A DNA stretch of 64,000 nt from Cupriavidus basilensis (GTDB lineage: Bacteria; Pseudomonadota; Gammaproteobacteria; Burkholderiales; Burkholderiaceae): NCBI RefSeq assembly GCF_000832305.1, contig NZ_CP010537.1, positions 1,054,001 through 1,118,000 of the forward strand, read 5' to 3'. Of the stretch, positions 43,902 through 53,198 are shown piece by piece (positions within the stretch are counted from its first letter, which is position 1; every line of letters starts with the position of its first letter). The notes under the pieces were generated by a model that did not search any database, was not told the DNA's origin, and was given only the letters and a program-made list of their open reading frames with translations. A program made the translations under genes and the position numbers.

Positions 43902-46900
43902 ATGGACTACACCCCAATCAAATCCCTGCTGGTTGCCAACCGTTCCGAGATCTCGATCCGCGTGATGCGCGCGGCCGCCGAGATGAATATCCGCACGGTA
44001 GCGATCTATTCGAAGGAAGACCGCCTCGCGCTCCATCGCTTCAAGGCTGACGAGAGCTACCTGGTTGGCGAGGGCAAGAAGCCGCTGGCCGCTTACCTTG
44101 ATATCGACGACATCCTGCGCATTGCCAGGCAGGCGAAGGTCGACGCTATCCATCCGGGCTACGGTTTTCTTTCTGAGAATCCCGAGTTCGCACAGGCTGT
44201 CATCGACGCCGGGATACGATGGGTCGGTCCTTCGCCGCAGGTCATGCGCATGCTTGGCAACAAGGTGGCTGCGCGCAATGCGGCAATCGCAGCCGGTGTG
44301 CCCGTCATGCCGGCAACGGATCCGCTGCCCCATGATCTGGACACGTGCAAGCGTCTTGCAGCCGGAGTCGGCTACCCGCTGATGCTCAAGGCGAGCTGGG
44401 GCGGAGGTGGACGGGGCATGCGCGTTCTGGAAGGCGAGCAGGATCTCGACACCGCGCTTGCCGCGGCCCGGCGCGAGGCGCTTGCCGCGTTTGGCAACGA
44501 CGAGGTGTATCTCGAAAAGCTGGTGCGCAACGCGCGCCATGTCGAGGTGCAGGTGCTCGGCGACACGCATGGCAACCTCGTGCATCTCTACGAGCGGGAC
44601 TGTACCGTGCAGCGGCGCAACCAGAAGGTCGTCGAGCGGGCTCCCGCCCCGTACCTCGACGATGCCGGCCGGGCAGCGCTGTGCGAGTCGGCACTGCGGC
44701 TCATGCGCGCGGTCGGGTACACGCATGCCGGCACGGTCGAATTCCTGATGGATGCGGACTCCGGGCAGTTCTACTTCATCGAGGTCAATCCCCGCATCCA
44801 GGTCGAGCATACGGTCACGGAGATGGTCACCGGGATCGATATCGTCAAGGCGCAGATCCGCGTCACCGAGGGCGGCCATATCGGTATGACCGAAAACACG
44901 CGCAACGAGAACGGCGACATCATCGTGCGCGCCGCGGGCGTGCCTGCCCAAGCGGAGATTTCGTTGAACGGGCACGCGCTGCAATGCCGGATCACGACCG
45001 AGGACCCGGAAAACGGCTTCCTGCCCGACTATGGGCGGCTCACTGCCTACCGCAGTGCGGCAGGCTTCGGTGTGCGCCTCGACGCTGGTACCGCATACGG
45101 CGGCGCGGTGATCACCCCATACTACGATTCGCTGCTGGTCAAGGTCACGACCTGGGCGCCTACGGCTGCCGAGTCGATCCGTCGCATGGACCGAGCGCTG
45201 CGCGAGTTCCGTATTCGCGGCGTCGCGTCAAACCTGCAGTTCCTTGAAAACGTCATCAAGCATCCCGCCTTCGGGCGCGGCGATGTCACCACGCGCTTCA
45301 TCGACCTGACCCCGGAACTGCTGGCCTTCACCAAGCGGCTGGATCGGGCCACCAAGCTGCTGCGCTATCTGGGTGAGGTGAGCGTCAACGGCCACCCGGA
45401 AATGAGCGGCCGCTCGCTGCCGTCGTTGCCACTGCCCAGGCCGGTGCTGCCCTCTTTCGATACCAGCAAGCCGCTGCCTTACGGCACGCGCGACCGGCTG
45501 CGCGAGCTCGGCGCGGAAAAGTTCTCGCGCTGGATGCTGGAGCAGAAGCAGGTGCTGCTGACCGACACGACCATGCGCGACGCGCACCAGTCACTGTTCG
45601 CCACACGCATGCGCACCGCGGATATGCTGCCAATCGCGCCGTTCTACGCGCGCGAGCTGTCGCAGTTGTTCTCGCTGGAATGCTGGGGCGGCGCCACCTT
45701 CGACGTGGCGCTGCGCTTCCTCAAGGAAGACCCGTGGCAACGTCTTGAGCAGCTGCGCGAGCGGGTGCCCAACGTGCTGTTCCAGATGCTGCTGCGCGGC
45801 TCGAACGCGGTCGGCTACACCAACTACGCAGACAACGTGGTGCGCTTCTTCGTGCGCCAGGCCGCCAGCGCGGGCGTTGACGTGTTCCGCGTGTTCGATT
45901 CGCTGAACTGGGTGCGCAACATGCGTGTAGCGATCGACGCCGTATGCGATAGCGGTGCGCTGTGCGAGGGCGCGATCTGCTATACAGGCGATCTCTTCGA
46001 CCCCTCCCGTGCCAAATACGATCTGAAGTACTACGTCGGTATCGCGCGCGAACTGCAGCGCGCCGGCGTGCACGTGCTGGGCATCAAGGACATGGCCGGC
46101 ATCTGCCGGCCGCAGGCGGCGGCTGCGCTGGTCAAGGCACTCAAAGAGGAAACCGGACTGCCTGTGCATTTCCATACGCACGACACCAGCGGCATCTCGG
46201 CCGCTTCCGCACTGGCTGCCATCGGGGCCGGCTGCGATGCCGTGGACGGCGCGCTCGATGCCATGAGCGGGCTCACCTCGCAGCCTAACCTGTCAAGCAT
46301 CGCCGCAGCCTTGGCGGGCAGCGAACGCGATCCCGGCCTCAGCCCGGAGCGCCTGCATGAAGCATCGATGTACTGGGAAGGGGTACGTCGCTACTACGCC
46401 CCGTTCGAATCCGAGATCCGCGCCGGCACCGCCGACGTGTACCGCCACGAGATGCCCGGCGGGCAGTACACCAACCTGCGCGAGCAGGCCCGCTCGCTGG
46501 GCATCGAGCATCGCTGGACCGAGGTGTCGCGCGCCTATGCCGAGGTCAACCAGATGTTCGGCGACATCGTCAAGGTGACGCCGACTTCCAAGGTCGTGGG
46601 GGACATGGCCCTGATGATGGTGGCCAACGACACGACCGCCGCCGATGTCTGCGACACCACCAAGGAGATAGCCTTCCCCGAGTCGGTGGTGTCGCTGTTC
46701 AAGGGCGAACTGGGCTTCCCGCCCGACGGCTTCCCGGAAGCACTGTCGCGCAAGGTGCTGCGCGGCGAGCCGCCCGCGCCGTACCGGCCCGGCGACCAGA
46801 TCCCGGCAGTGGACCTCGACGCGGCGCGCGCCGCGGGCGAAGCGGCGTGCGAGCAGCCGCTCGATGACCGTCAGCTGGCTTCGTACCTGATGTACCCGAA

Positions 46901-47411
46901 GCAGGCCAGCGATTACCACGCGCATGTGCGCACCTATAGCGATACCTCAGTGGTGCCCACGCCGGCCTTCCTGTACGGCCTGCAGCCGCAGGAAGAAACG
47001 GCAATCGACATCGCGGCGGGCAAGACCCTGCTGGTTTCGCTTCAAGGCACGCACCCTGATGCCGAAGAGGGCGTCATCAAGGTCCAGTTCGAACTGAACG
47101 GACAATCGCGCACAACGTTGGTCGAGCAGCGCAGCGCCACGCATGCGAGTGTGGTGCGCAGCAGCCGTCCGGTTGCCGATCCCGACAATCCACAGCATAT
47201 CGCCGCACCCATGCCGGGCTCGATCGTGACGGTGGCGGTCCAGCCGGGACAGCGCGTTGCAGCGGGCACGACATTGATGGCGCTGGAGGCGATGAAGATG
47301 GAAACCCACATCGCGGCTGACCGCGACTGCGAAATCGCCGCCGTTCATGTTAAGCAAGGAGACCGTGTGGCTGCGAAGGATTTGCTGATCGAATTGAAGG
47401 GCACGGAGTGA
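43902..47411 (+). CDS. pyc: Pyruvate carboxylase
   Basis: This 1169-residue single-chain pyruvate carboxylase makes oxaloacetate from pyruvate, bicarbonate and ATP, an anaplerotic reaction. The biotin-carboxylase domain spans residues 1-450, with ATP-grasp loop GGGGRGM. The carboxyltransferase domain spans about 545-1040, with RDAHQSLFATRMRT. The biotinyl domain is C-terminal, with Lys1132 in EAMKMETH. Length and order match the full alpha-type enzyme. ATG 43902 precedes the conserved IKSLLVANRSE; the open frame upstream is not homologous. It lies alone between disrupted genes. Confidence 0.95.
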   Translation: MDYTPIKSLLVANRSEISIRVMRAAAEMNIRTVAIYSKEDRLALHRFKADESYLVGEGKKPLAAYLDIDDILRIARQAKVDAIHPGYGFLSENPEFAQAVIDAGIRWVGPSPQVMRMLGNKVAARNAAIAAGVPVMPATDPLPHDLDTCKRLAAGVGYPLMLKASWGGGGRGMRVLEGEQDLDTALAAARREALAAFGNDEVYLEKLVRNARHVEVQVLGDTHGNLVHLYERDCTVQRRNQKVVERAPAPYLDDAGRAALCESALRLMRAVGYTHAGTVEFLMDADSGQFYFIEVNPRIQVEHTVTEMVTGIDIVKAQIRVTEGGHIGMTENTRNENGDIIVRAAGVPAQAEISLNGHALQCRITTEDPENGFLPDYGRLTAYRSAAGFGVRLDAGTAYGGAVITPYYDSLLVKVTTWAPTAAESIRRMDRALREFRIRGVASNLQFLENVIKHPAFGRGDVTTRFIDLTPELLAFTKRLDRATKLLRYLGEVSVNGHPEMSGRSLPSLPLPRPVLPSFDTSKPLPYGTRDRLRELGAEKFSRWMLEQKQVLLTDTTMRDAHQSLFATRMRTADMLPIAPFYARELSQLFSLECWGGATFDVALRFLKEDPWQRLEQLRERVPNVLFQMLLRGSNAVGYTNYADNVVRFFVRQAASAGVDVFRVFDSLNWVRNMRVAIDAVCDSGALCEGAICYTGDLFDPSRAKYDLKYYVGIARELQRAGVHVLGIKDMAGICRPQAAAALVKALKEETGLPVHFHTHDTSGISAASALAAIGAGCDAVDGALDAMSGLTSQPNLSSIAAALAGSERDPGLSPERLHEASMYWEGVRRYYAPFESEIRAGTADVYRHEMPGGQYTNLREQARSLGIEHRWTEVSRAYAEVNQMFGDIVKVTPTSKVVGDMALMMVANDTTAADVCDTTKEIAFPESVVSLFKGELGFPPDGFPEALSRKVLRGEPPAPYRPGDQIPAVDLDAARAAGEAACEQPLDDRQLASYLMYPKQASDYHAHVRTYSDTSVVPTPAFLYGLQPQEETAIDIAAGKTLLVSLQGTHPDAEEGVIKVQFELNGQSRTTLVEQRSATHASVVRSSRPVADPDNPQHIAAPMPGSIVTVAVQPGQRVAAGTTLMALEAMKMETHIAADRDCEIAAVHVKQGDRVAAKDLLIELKGTE

Positions 47412-48091
47412 CATCGGCTATGTGGCGAGCGTTCAGTTGCGCGTTCAACAACAACTACTGGCCCGCCGCCTATTTCGTGGATGCGCGTGGCAACATCCGC
47501 CATCATCAGTTCGGCGAGGGCGACTACGCCAACTCGGAGCGCGTGATGCAGACGCTGCTGGCCGAAGCGGGGCGTCCGTCCACGTCGCCCGATGTGGTGG
47601 TGCCGGACGGGCAGGGCGCGCAAGCCGCCCCCGACCTGCGTAATGCGCGCTCCGGCGAGACCTACGTTGGCTACACCCAGGCGTCGAACTTCGTGTCGCC
47701 GGGCGGTCTCCGCCATGACGCATCGCGCGCCTATGCCGTCGGTGACCTGCAACTGAATGAATGGGGCCTGAAAGGCGAGTGGACCGTTGGTGCCGAGCGG
47801 GCCACGCTCGATCGTGCTGACGGCAGCATCGCGTATCGCTTCCATGCGCGCGACCTGCACCTTGTGCTCGGGCCAGCCGCCGATGGCCGCGCCGTGCGCT
47901 TCCTGGTGACGGTCGACGGCAAGCCCCCCGGCGACAGCCACGGCGCGGACACCGATGCAGCCGGCAACGGCGCCGTTACCCAGACGCGCCTCTACCAGTT
48001 GGTGCGTCAGGCCGGCAAGGTCGGCGAACACACGTTCGAGATCCGCTTTCTGGACCCCGGTGCCCACGCTTACGCCTTCACCTTCGGTTGA
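47408..48091 (+). pseudogene. DipZ/thioredoxin-family protein, C-terminal fragment
   Basis: The frame opens with a GTG overlapping the pyc stop. After a few residues it gives NNYWPAAYFVDARGNIRHHQFGEGDY, the late part of a thioredoxin fold. A C-terminal carbohydrate-binding-like domain of about 120 residues follows, as in DipZ proteins. The membrane part and the CxxC active site of the thioredoxin half are missing. It could still be translated by coupling to pyc, but without the redox cysteines it cannot act as a thioredoxin. A deletion joined it to pyc. Confidence 0.7.
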
Positions 48092-48132
48092 TGCGGGCTG
48101 GGTGCGGGCTGTGCGGCGGTCGCACGGCAACT

Positions 48133-48655
48133 TCACGGGAGATAGCAGGAAACGCCATCCCACAACAGTTTCAGTGCGGTCACGACCAGTAACCCGTAGC
48201 AGGTTCGATAAACCTGGCGCTGGTCCAGTGCGCCGCGAAGCCGCCAACCGAGGTAAACGCCGGTGGGAATGGCGAACAGGCAAATCGCCATCCATGCCCG
48301 GACATCCGCGGTTGGTCTCACCAGCAGCAGCCAGGGCACCGCCTTGGTCGCGTGCCCACGGTGAAGAACATGCTTGTCGTGCCCGCATACACTTCCTTGC
48401 CGAGGCCAAGCGGCAGGAGATACATCGCAAGCGGCGGTCCGCCCGAGTGCGCCACCATGTTAGTGACCCCCGAGGCGAACCGGCCGTGACCGCCTTCGGC
48501 GTCGAACGCGGACGCGTCTTCAGCTGCGCGCCCCCGGCAAGCCACAGGCCAACAAAGAACAGGGTGATCGCCGCCATCAGGATCGCGATGGCGCGGTGGT
48601 CAAGGAAGTTGAACAAGGGCGCAAGCAGGCCGCCGGCGGTGACGGGATCCATCAT
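48133..48655 (-). pseudogene. TauE/SafE (TSUP) membrane exporter, frameshifted and N-terminally truncated
   Basis: Three minus-strand frames carry successive pieces of one TSUP permease. They are AIAILMAAITLFFVGLWLAGG (near 48550-48610), GVTNMVAHSGGPPLAMYLLP (near 48400-48470), and TGVYLGWRL to ALKLLWDGV (48150-48280). The middle HxGGPP motif is the family signature. At least two frameshifts, near 48510 and 48345, break it, and about 90 N-terminal residues are missing. Relatives export sulfite or organosulfonates. Confidence 0.78.
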
Positions 48656-48914
48656 GAGTATCGGTGATGCGTCGGGAAGAGCCGATGACGACCTAGCTCA
48701 CGAAGGGCGCCTGCCGGCAGTTCCGACCATTCGACGCCGCCCCAGTGACGATTCGCTGAGATGGGCGCTATCCACGTCCGAAGTGCGATAGGCGGCCGGG
48801 TGCTGCAACGGCAGAAGAACCACCCACAAACAGCTGTCTGGTCAAAGATACTTCTTAAAGAACTTCCACTGTATCCGCGCCAGGTGCCATGTACGGATCA
48901 AAGTCGACTTACGG

Positions 48915-50171
48915 TCAATCGACCGGTCTGATACGTCGAAAGGTGCCCAGGAGCGCCAGATCATAGGCAATTTTGAGCAGGCCGCAGGCGACCAGCGGTG
49001 CGCCGACCCAGCCCATGGCAAACAGCGCGCCCGCTAGGGTCGGGCCGAGTGCGGACGCCAGGCTCCTGGGCACGGCGGTCAGGCTAGCGGCCGCCGGTCG
49101 CTCCGGCGGCGTGACCACGGCCATCACATAGGCAGTCCGGGTCGGTACGTCCATCTGGGACAGCGCGCTGCGCACGAGCAACAAGGCCAGGGCCGCCACC
49201 AGGGAGGGGGAGAAGGCGGCGGCGATCAGGCAGAGGCTGGATGGAATATGCGTAAACACCATCGTGTTCAACAAGCCAAACTTGCGGGACAGCGGCACGG
49301 CAACGAGTTGGGAGCCGGCCGCGAGCATCCCCGCCGAGAAAAAGAACTGGCCAGCGGCGCCAAGGGAAAGACCGAAGCGCTGCATCAACCACAGTGCCAG
49401 CAGCGAGTTCACCACCAGTCCGCCGGCAAAGGCGTCGACGCTAAAGAGCAGTGCAAGGCGGGTAACGATCCGGCGAGACGGACCAAGCGGCACTCGCACC
49501 GATGTCGCGTGCGGGTGTGGCTCGGGGATGCGCGCATAGAGGAACCAGAGTGCGACACCCGTCAATGCATAGATCATGAACATCACGCGCATGGCGCTGA
49601 GGAACGATATCCCCAACTGCGGGGCAAGCCAGCCCGGCAGCGCTGCCGCCAGTGCGCCGACGGCGGCGGAGAAGGCGCCAGTCAGGCTATAGCGGGCGAA
49701 TAGCGCAGTGCGAGCATCGGAGGAGGACGAGTCGGCGAGACGAGCCTGCTCCAGCGGCAGGAAGACACTGACGTCTCCGGAACTCGGGTTGAGCGTGCCG
49801 ACGAATGCGACGGGCAACAGTGGCCATAGGGAGGACAGTCCGGCGAAGCCGATGCCGGTTGCGACCATCAATGCAGCCGCCAACACCAGCAGGCGGCGCT
49901 GCGGGTAGCGATGGCCGAGGATGCCTACCAGTATCGTCGCCAGTGCGGAGCCGATCAGGGTTGCACTGCTGATCAACCCCACGGCCAGTTGCGCGAAGCC
50001 GAGCGCTAGCAGGTACGCTGGCAGCAGGACGGCGATAAACCCGTCACAGAAGCCGCGTAACGCGCGGCCGACGAGAAGCGGCAAGGCGCCGGCGTGGACG
50101 CCTGTCGGCAACACCTGGCGCGCAAGCCAGCCTCGGCTGTTGGGTGCAACGGGGTCTTTAAGGGTATGCAT
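48915..50171 (-). CDS. MFS transporter
   Basis: This 418-residue twelve-helix carrier starts at ATG 50171, which has GGGA about eight bases upstream; ATG 50201 is an alternative. It has the LVGRALRGFCDGFIAVLLPAY opening and a GHRYPQRR loop after helix 2. A second-half motif LSRKFG resembles the drug/heavy-metal efflux MFS branch. It lies on the same strand as, and downstream of, the chromate operon, separated by 140 bp. Its substrate is unknown. Confidence 0.82.
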   Translation of the reverse strand: MHTLKDPVAPNSRGWLARQVLPTGVHAGALPLLVGRALRGFCDGFIAVLLPAYLLALGFAQLAVGLISSATLIGSALATILVGILGHRYPQRRLLVLAAALMVATGIGFAGLSSLWPLLPVAFVGTLNPSSGDVSVFLPLEQARLADSSSSDARTALFARYSLTGAFSAAVGALAAALPGWLAPQLGISFLSAMRVMFMIYALTGVALWFLYARIPEPHPHATSVRVPLGPSRRIVTRLALLFSVDAFAGGLVVNSLLALWLMQRFGLSLGAAGQFFFSAGMLAAGSQLVAVPLSRKFGLLNTMVFTHIPSSLCLIAAAFSPSLVAALALLLVRSALSQMDVPTRTAYVMAVVTPPERPAAASLTAVPRSLASALGPTLAGALFAMGWVGAPLVACGLLKIAYDLALLGTFRRIRPVD

Positions 50172-50312
50172 CGCGAAGGTCCCGTCTACGTGATATGGCA
50201 TCGCCGGCTGTGCCGAAGTGGATCAGGCCAATCCAGGTGGGTTCCCGAGCAATAAGATCCATGAGGGTCTCCCGATCGGCCGCTTGAACCGTTCTCCTGC
50301 GGCCAACTTGCG

Positions 50313-50633
50313 TCAATCATCTTCGTCATCATCATCGTCGGCACGGGCGGCGAGCTGTTTGCCGTCTTCGCCAATGAAAACGGTTTGTTTCTCGCTGCCG
50401 GTGCCGAGCGTAACCTCATAGCGGATCTTGCCGTTTGCTGTCTGCTTCTCGATCTCGCCGACCGTACGGCCCTGCGCTTGCTTCTCGATTGCCGCTTTGA
50501 CCGGAGCAGGTACTTGCGCAATATCAATGGCCTGGTGACTGCGCTCACCGAATGGATTTTTCCCGCAACCAGCCACGATGAGTCCTATGGAAACTAGAAC
50601 GGCTGCAGCGAGCTTAAGGATGGGATTCGACAT
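50313..50633 (-). CDS. PepSY-like lipoprotein
   Basis: This 106-residue protein starts at ATG 50633. It has a lipoprotein signal (LVSIGLIVAGC, lipobox VAGC) and a single PepSY-like domain (VPAPVKAAIEKQAQGRTVGEIEK, KIRYEVTL). The tail is extremely acidic, with nine D or E residues in the last ten. An acidic tail on a membrane-anchored protein could bind cations. It lies 16 bp after the preceding exported-protein gene and is probably co-transcribed with it. Confidence 0.78.
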   Translation of the reverse strand: MSNPILKLAAAVLVSIGLIVAGCGKNPFGERSHQAIDIAQVPAPVKAAIEKQAQGRTVGEIEKQTANGKIRYEVTLGTGSEKQTVFIGEDGKQLAARADDDDDEDD

Positions 50634-50649
50634 GACACACTCCGCCACT

Positions 50650-51009
50650 TCATTTGTCCGCCAGCTCGCCCTCGGCGATGGTGACGTCATCCCGTCGATA
50701 TTCGATCCGTTGTTGATGCCGCCAGACCTGATAGCACTCCTCGGCGTTCGCATTGCTTGTCGAAAAGGTCATACACAGGTCGTTGTTCCTCAGCCTCCAG
50801 TGCCCCTTCTGGATTTGGCCGTGCATGATGGATTCAAGGGTGCCGTCGGCCTTGAACTTATCTGACCAATGGGCACCGTCCGTGACAACTTTGCCAACGA
50901 TCCCCTTCTTGATTTCAACGGCAGATAGGCGCTTGAATGCGCCCTCGGCCTGGGTCGCGGTAGCAGAGCAGAGAATTGCGACGCCGATCCATAGGCTGGC
51001 GCGCGACAT
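50650..51009 (-). CDS. Small exported protein of unknown function
   Basis: From ATG 51009 this is a 119-residue protein with a signal peptide (MSRASLWIGVAILCSATATQA). The mature domain has a pattern of strands around GHWRLRNNDLCMTF and EECYQVWR with two cysteines, like small periplasmic proteins annotated as DUF995-like; I am unsure of the family. A longer form from 51141 would overlap the stop of the upstream gene (ATGA), but would bury the signal peptide. Confidence 0.65.
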   Translation of the reverse strand: MSRASLWIGVAILCSATATQAEGAFKRLSAVEIKKGIVGKVVTDGAHWSDKFKADGTLESIMHGQIQKGHWRLRNNDLCMTFSTSNANAEECYQVWRHQQRIEYRRDDVTIAEGELADK

Positions 51010-51137
51010 CGGCGTCCGAGCGGGGCCGGTTTCGGCCGCTGCCAGCCGTGGCACGACCGCCAACGTCTGCCATTCCGGGTTGGCAGCGCTGTCCCGCACT
51101 TGTTCTGATGTGAGCATTGTTTTACGCTGCCTTGTTG

Positions 51138-51764
51138 TCACTTCGTGCTGGCGTTTCCGAATGAGACGGTGTCGAACAAGGTCACGCTATCCGCCTTGGT
51201 CCAAACGCCGACCCTGCCGGCGCCACTGATGTGATCGTCCGCCACATCGATATAGCGCTTGCCGTCCAGCGCCACCTGGATGCGGTTTCCCACGAAGTCC
51301 ACGCGCAGCGTATGCCAGACCCGGGCGGCGACAGGGGCTTCCTGGTACTGGATCGTGTGCCGGCGGCCCCCCGTCGTGTAGTACAGCGAGACATTATTCT
51401 CCAGTGCGTTTGCCCGCGCGACATAGTAGGTATCGCCGTCCTTCCAACGCCAGACAACGCCGCCAGCTTGATCTTCGCGGCCGGAAACGGGCTTGAACTT
51501 CGCCTCCACGAAACCATCGGCGATAGAGACATCTTGCTTCACGCACCAGGGGAAATCTCCGGAGCCCGATTGCTTGAGCACGTTGGCGCCGTCCTGCGCG
51601 GTCGGGTCTGTCTCGACGGTCCATTTCGGCGTGCCGCGGCCGGTGACACCCGCCACCCATCCCGCCGGCAACGCACCTTGTTTGTCCTGGTTGAACATAA
51701 GCGTTTCTCCAGTTGCCGGCATGGCTGTCAGGAGCATCGATACCATGAGCAGGATCGGTTTCAC
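51138..51764 (-). CDS. Exported DUF1080/concanavalin-like jellyroll protein
   Basis: This 208-residue protein starts at GTG 51764, supported by an excellent AGGAGGT five bases upstream. A signal peptide (ILLMVSMLLTAMPATG) leads into a jellyroll domain. The order FVEAKFKPVSGREDQAGGVVWRW, YYVARANALENN, then VDFVGNRIQVALDG is typical of DUF1080/LamG-like domains, which bind or cleave glycans. The function next to chromate genes is unexplained. Confidence 0.78.
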   Translation of the reverse strand: MKPILLMVSMLLTAMPATGETLMFNQDKQGALPAGWVAGVTGRGTPKWTVETDPTAQDGANVLKQSGSGDFPWCVKQDVSIADGFVEAKFKPVSGREDQAGGVVWRWKDGDTYYVARANALENNVSLYYTTGGRRHTIQYQEAPVAARVWHTLRVDFVGNRIQVALDGKRYIDVADDHISGAGRVGVWTKADSVTLFDTVSFGNASTK

Positions 51765-51799
51765 GGAGCACCTCCTGGGCGATGAGGTAACGGAACGAT

Positions 51800-52258
51800 T
51801 TACGCCGGCATCTTCGGCGGCCATCGACGCGTTTCCGCCCGGCAATGCTGGCACCAGGCATACAAGGCGTCGTACATCACCATGCCGTGTCGGAGCATCT
51901 CGTGATCGTCGGCGAACACTTGCGAGAGACCCAGTGACATAGCGTAGAGCCCTCCGGATTGCGGGGTGAGATCCAGCTTTGACGTGTCCGCGCCCCGCAC
52001 AATGCCAGCGAGTTGTTGCAAGGCAGGATCGTTCAGATGGTACTTATCCAGGAACGCGTCGAAGCTGCACAGTTCGCCGACATGCGATAGCTCGACGCCG
52101 GGGATGTCATAAGGAACGGCGCCGGTCTCGCCTGCGACTTTCACCACGTCGCCGGTGGGCACATACAGAAATTCCGGCTCGTTGTCGATAAAGCGGGCGA
52201 TCAGCCAAGGGCAGGCAATGCGGTCGATCTTCGGGCGTTCGCGAGTGATCCATTTCAT
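51800..52258 (-). CDS. Stand-alone ChrB C-terminal domain protein
   Basis: This 152-residue protein aligns with the C-terminal half of the ChrB at 54432-55394: shared DRIACPWLIARFID, LSHVGE, and LQQLAGIVRGAD against LQRLAGMVHALD. It lacks the N-terminal region thought to bind DNA. The ATG overlaps the stop of the dismutase-rhodanese gene (ATGA). ChrB proteins sense chromate and regulate chr genes. A free sensor domain could compete with or modulate ChrB, or be an enzyme in its own right. Confidence 0.82.
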   Translation of the reverse strand: MKWITRERPKIDRIACPWLIARFIDNEPEFLYVPTGDVVKVAGETGAVPYDIPGVELSHVGELCSFDAFLDKYHLNDPALQQLAGIVRGADTSKLDLTPQSGGLYAMSLGLSQVFADDHEMLRHGMVMYDALYAWCQHCRAETRRWPPKMPA

Positions 52259-53175
52259 GACACCACCTCTTTGGGCTGAAGCGGCTTGCCTGCTTCTCGC
52301 CAGGCATCGATGCCGCCGTTGAGGTAGCGAACATCGAAGCCACGCCCTCGCAGCCACAGCGCCGTGGAGCGACCAATGTCCAGCCCCTTCATGCAGTACA
52401 CGAAGAGCGGCTGCGTGGCATCGATCTTGTCGCTCCACTGATCGACGGTCGCTGGGTCATGCCAAGTAGCACCGGCCACCATGTCCGGAGCGACGGCGAA
52501 GTCCTCCGCGCGTCGCACGTCGATGACATGCGGCGCGCCACCATCGAGGGCGCTGATGCCCACGCCGAGCGGCACGGCATCGCCCGCCACGGCTGCTCCA
52601 TAGCGCCGGTAGATGGCATCCCAGCGGATGTTTCGCATGAAGGCATCGACGTAGGCCGCCGCCTTCGCGCCGAAGTCCATCTGGTACGCGTGTTCGTACA
52701 TATCCAGGGCAAGCACCGGAGTTGCGCCGGCGAGCAGGTTCGTGTGGTCTGCGGCCCAGTGGTTTACGAGCCGACCCTCGCGCGCGGACCATGCCATGAT
52801 CGCCCAGCCGGACCCACCGCCCATCGCCTTGGCCAGCGCAGTGAACTCGGATCGCCATTGCTCGACGGAGCCGAAGTCGCGCGTCAACGCCACCGAGAGC
52901 CCGCACGAGGGCAGCACCCCATCACCGCCGAGCGCATCGAAGTACAGCTCGTGCAGGACAGCAGAATTCGCAGCGACCAGCTCCTCGCGCTTGAGCCCAT
53001 TGATCAGAAAGCCCTGCGTCGTGCCCCAATCCAGTTCGGCGAGTTGGCCGCGAATGGCGTTCAGACGTTTCACAGCGCCGGTGTAGTTGTTCTCGTAATG
53101 GCTGACGATCAGTTTTTCCGAGAGGCCAGTGAGCTTGCCTGGGTCGACGCCCAGCGGCTTCATTTGATAGGTCAT
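52255..53175 (-). CDS. Superoxide dismutase-rhodanese fusion (ChrC-ChrE-like)
   Basis: This is a 306-residue fusion. Residues 1-200 form an Fe/Mn superoxide dismutase domain (VSHYENNYTGAVKRLN, HELYFDALGG, WAIMAW, DMYEHAYQMDFG). Residues 205-306 form a rhodanese domain (HVIDVRRAEDF, LFVYCMKGLDIGRSTA with the active-site Cys, YLNGGIDAWREAGKP). In known chromate operons chrC encodes a dismutase and chrE a rhodanese, as separate genes. ATG 53175 has AAGGA about seven bases upstream; ATG 53202 overlaps the chrA stop. The protein probably detoxifies superoxide formed during chromate reduction. Confidence 0.87.
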   Translation of the reverse strand: MTYQMKPLGVDPGKLTGLSEKLIVSHYENNYTGAVKRLNAIRGQLAELDWGTTQGFLINGLKREELVAANSAVLHELYFDALGGDGVLPSCGLSVALTRDFGSVEQWRSEFTALAKAMGGGSGWAIMAWSAREGRLVNHWAADHTNLLAGATPVLALDMYEHAYQMDFGAKAAAYVDAFMRNIRWDAIYRRYGAAVAGDAVPLGVGISALDGGAPHVIDVRRAEDFAVAPDMVAGATWHDPATVDQWSDKIDATQPLFVYCMKGLDIGRSTALWLRGRGFDVRYLNGGIDAWREAGKPLQPKEVVS

Positions 53176-53198
53176 GATGGATTCCTTGTTCGTGTGGC

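Noticed and set aside
47345..48655. 436-codon minus-strand ORF
   Set aside because: Only its first 40 codons (from 48655) resemble a protein, the TSUP permease. The rest runs antisense to the DipZ fragment and the end of pyc.
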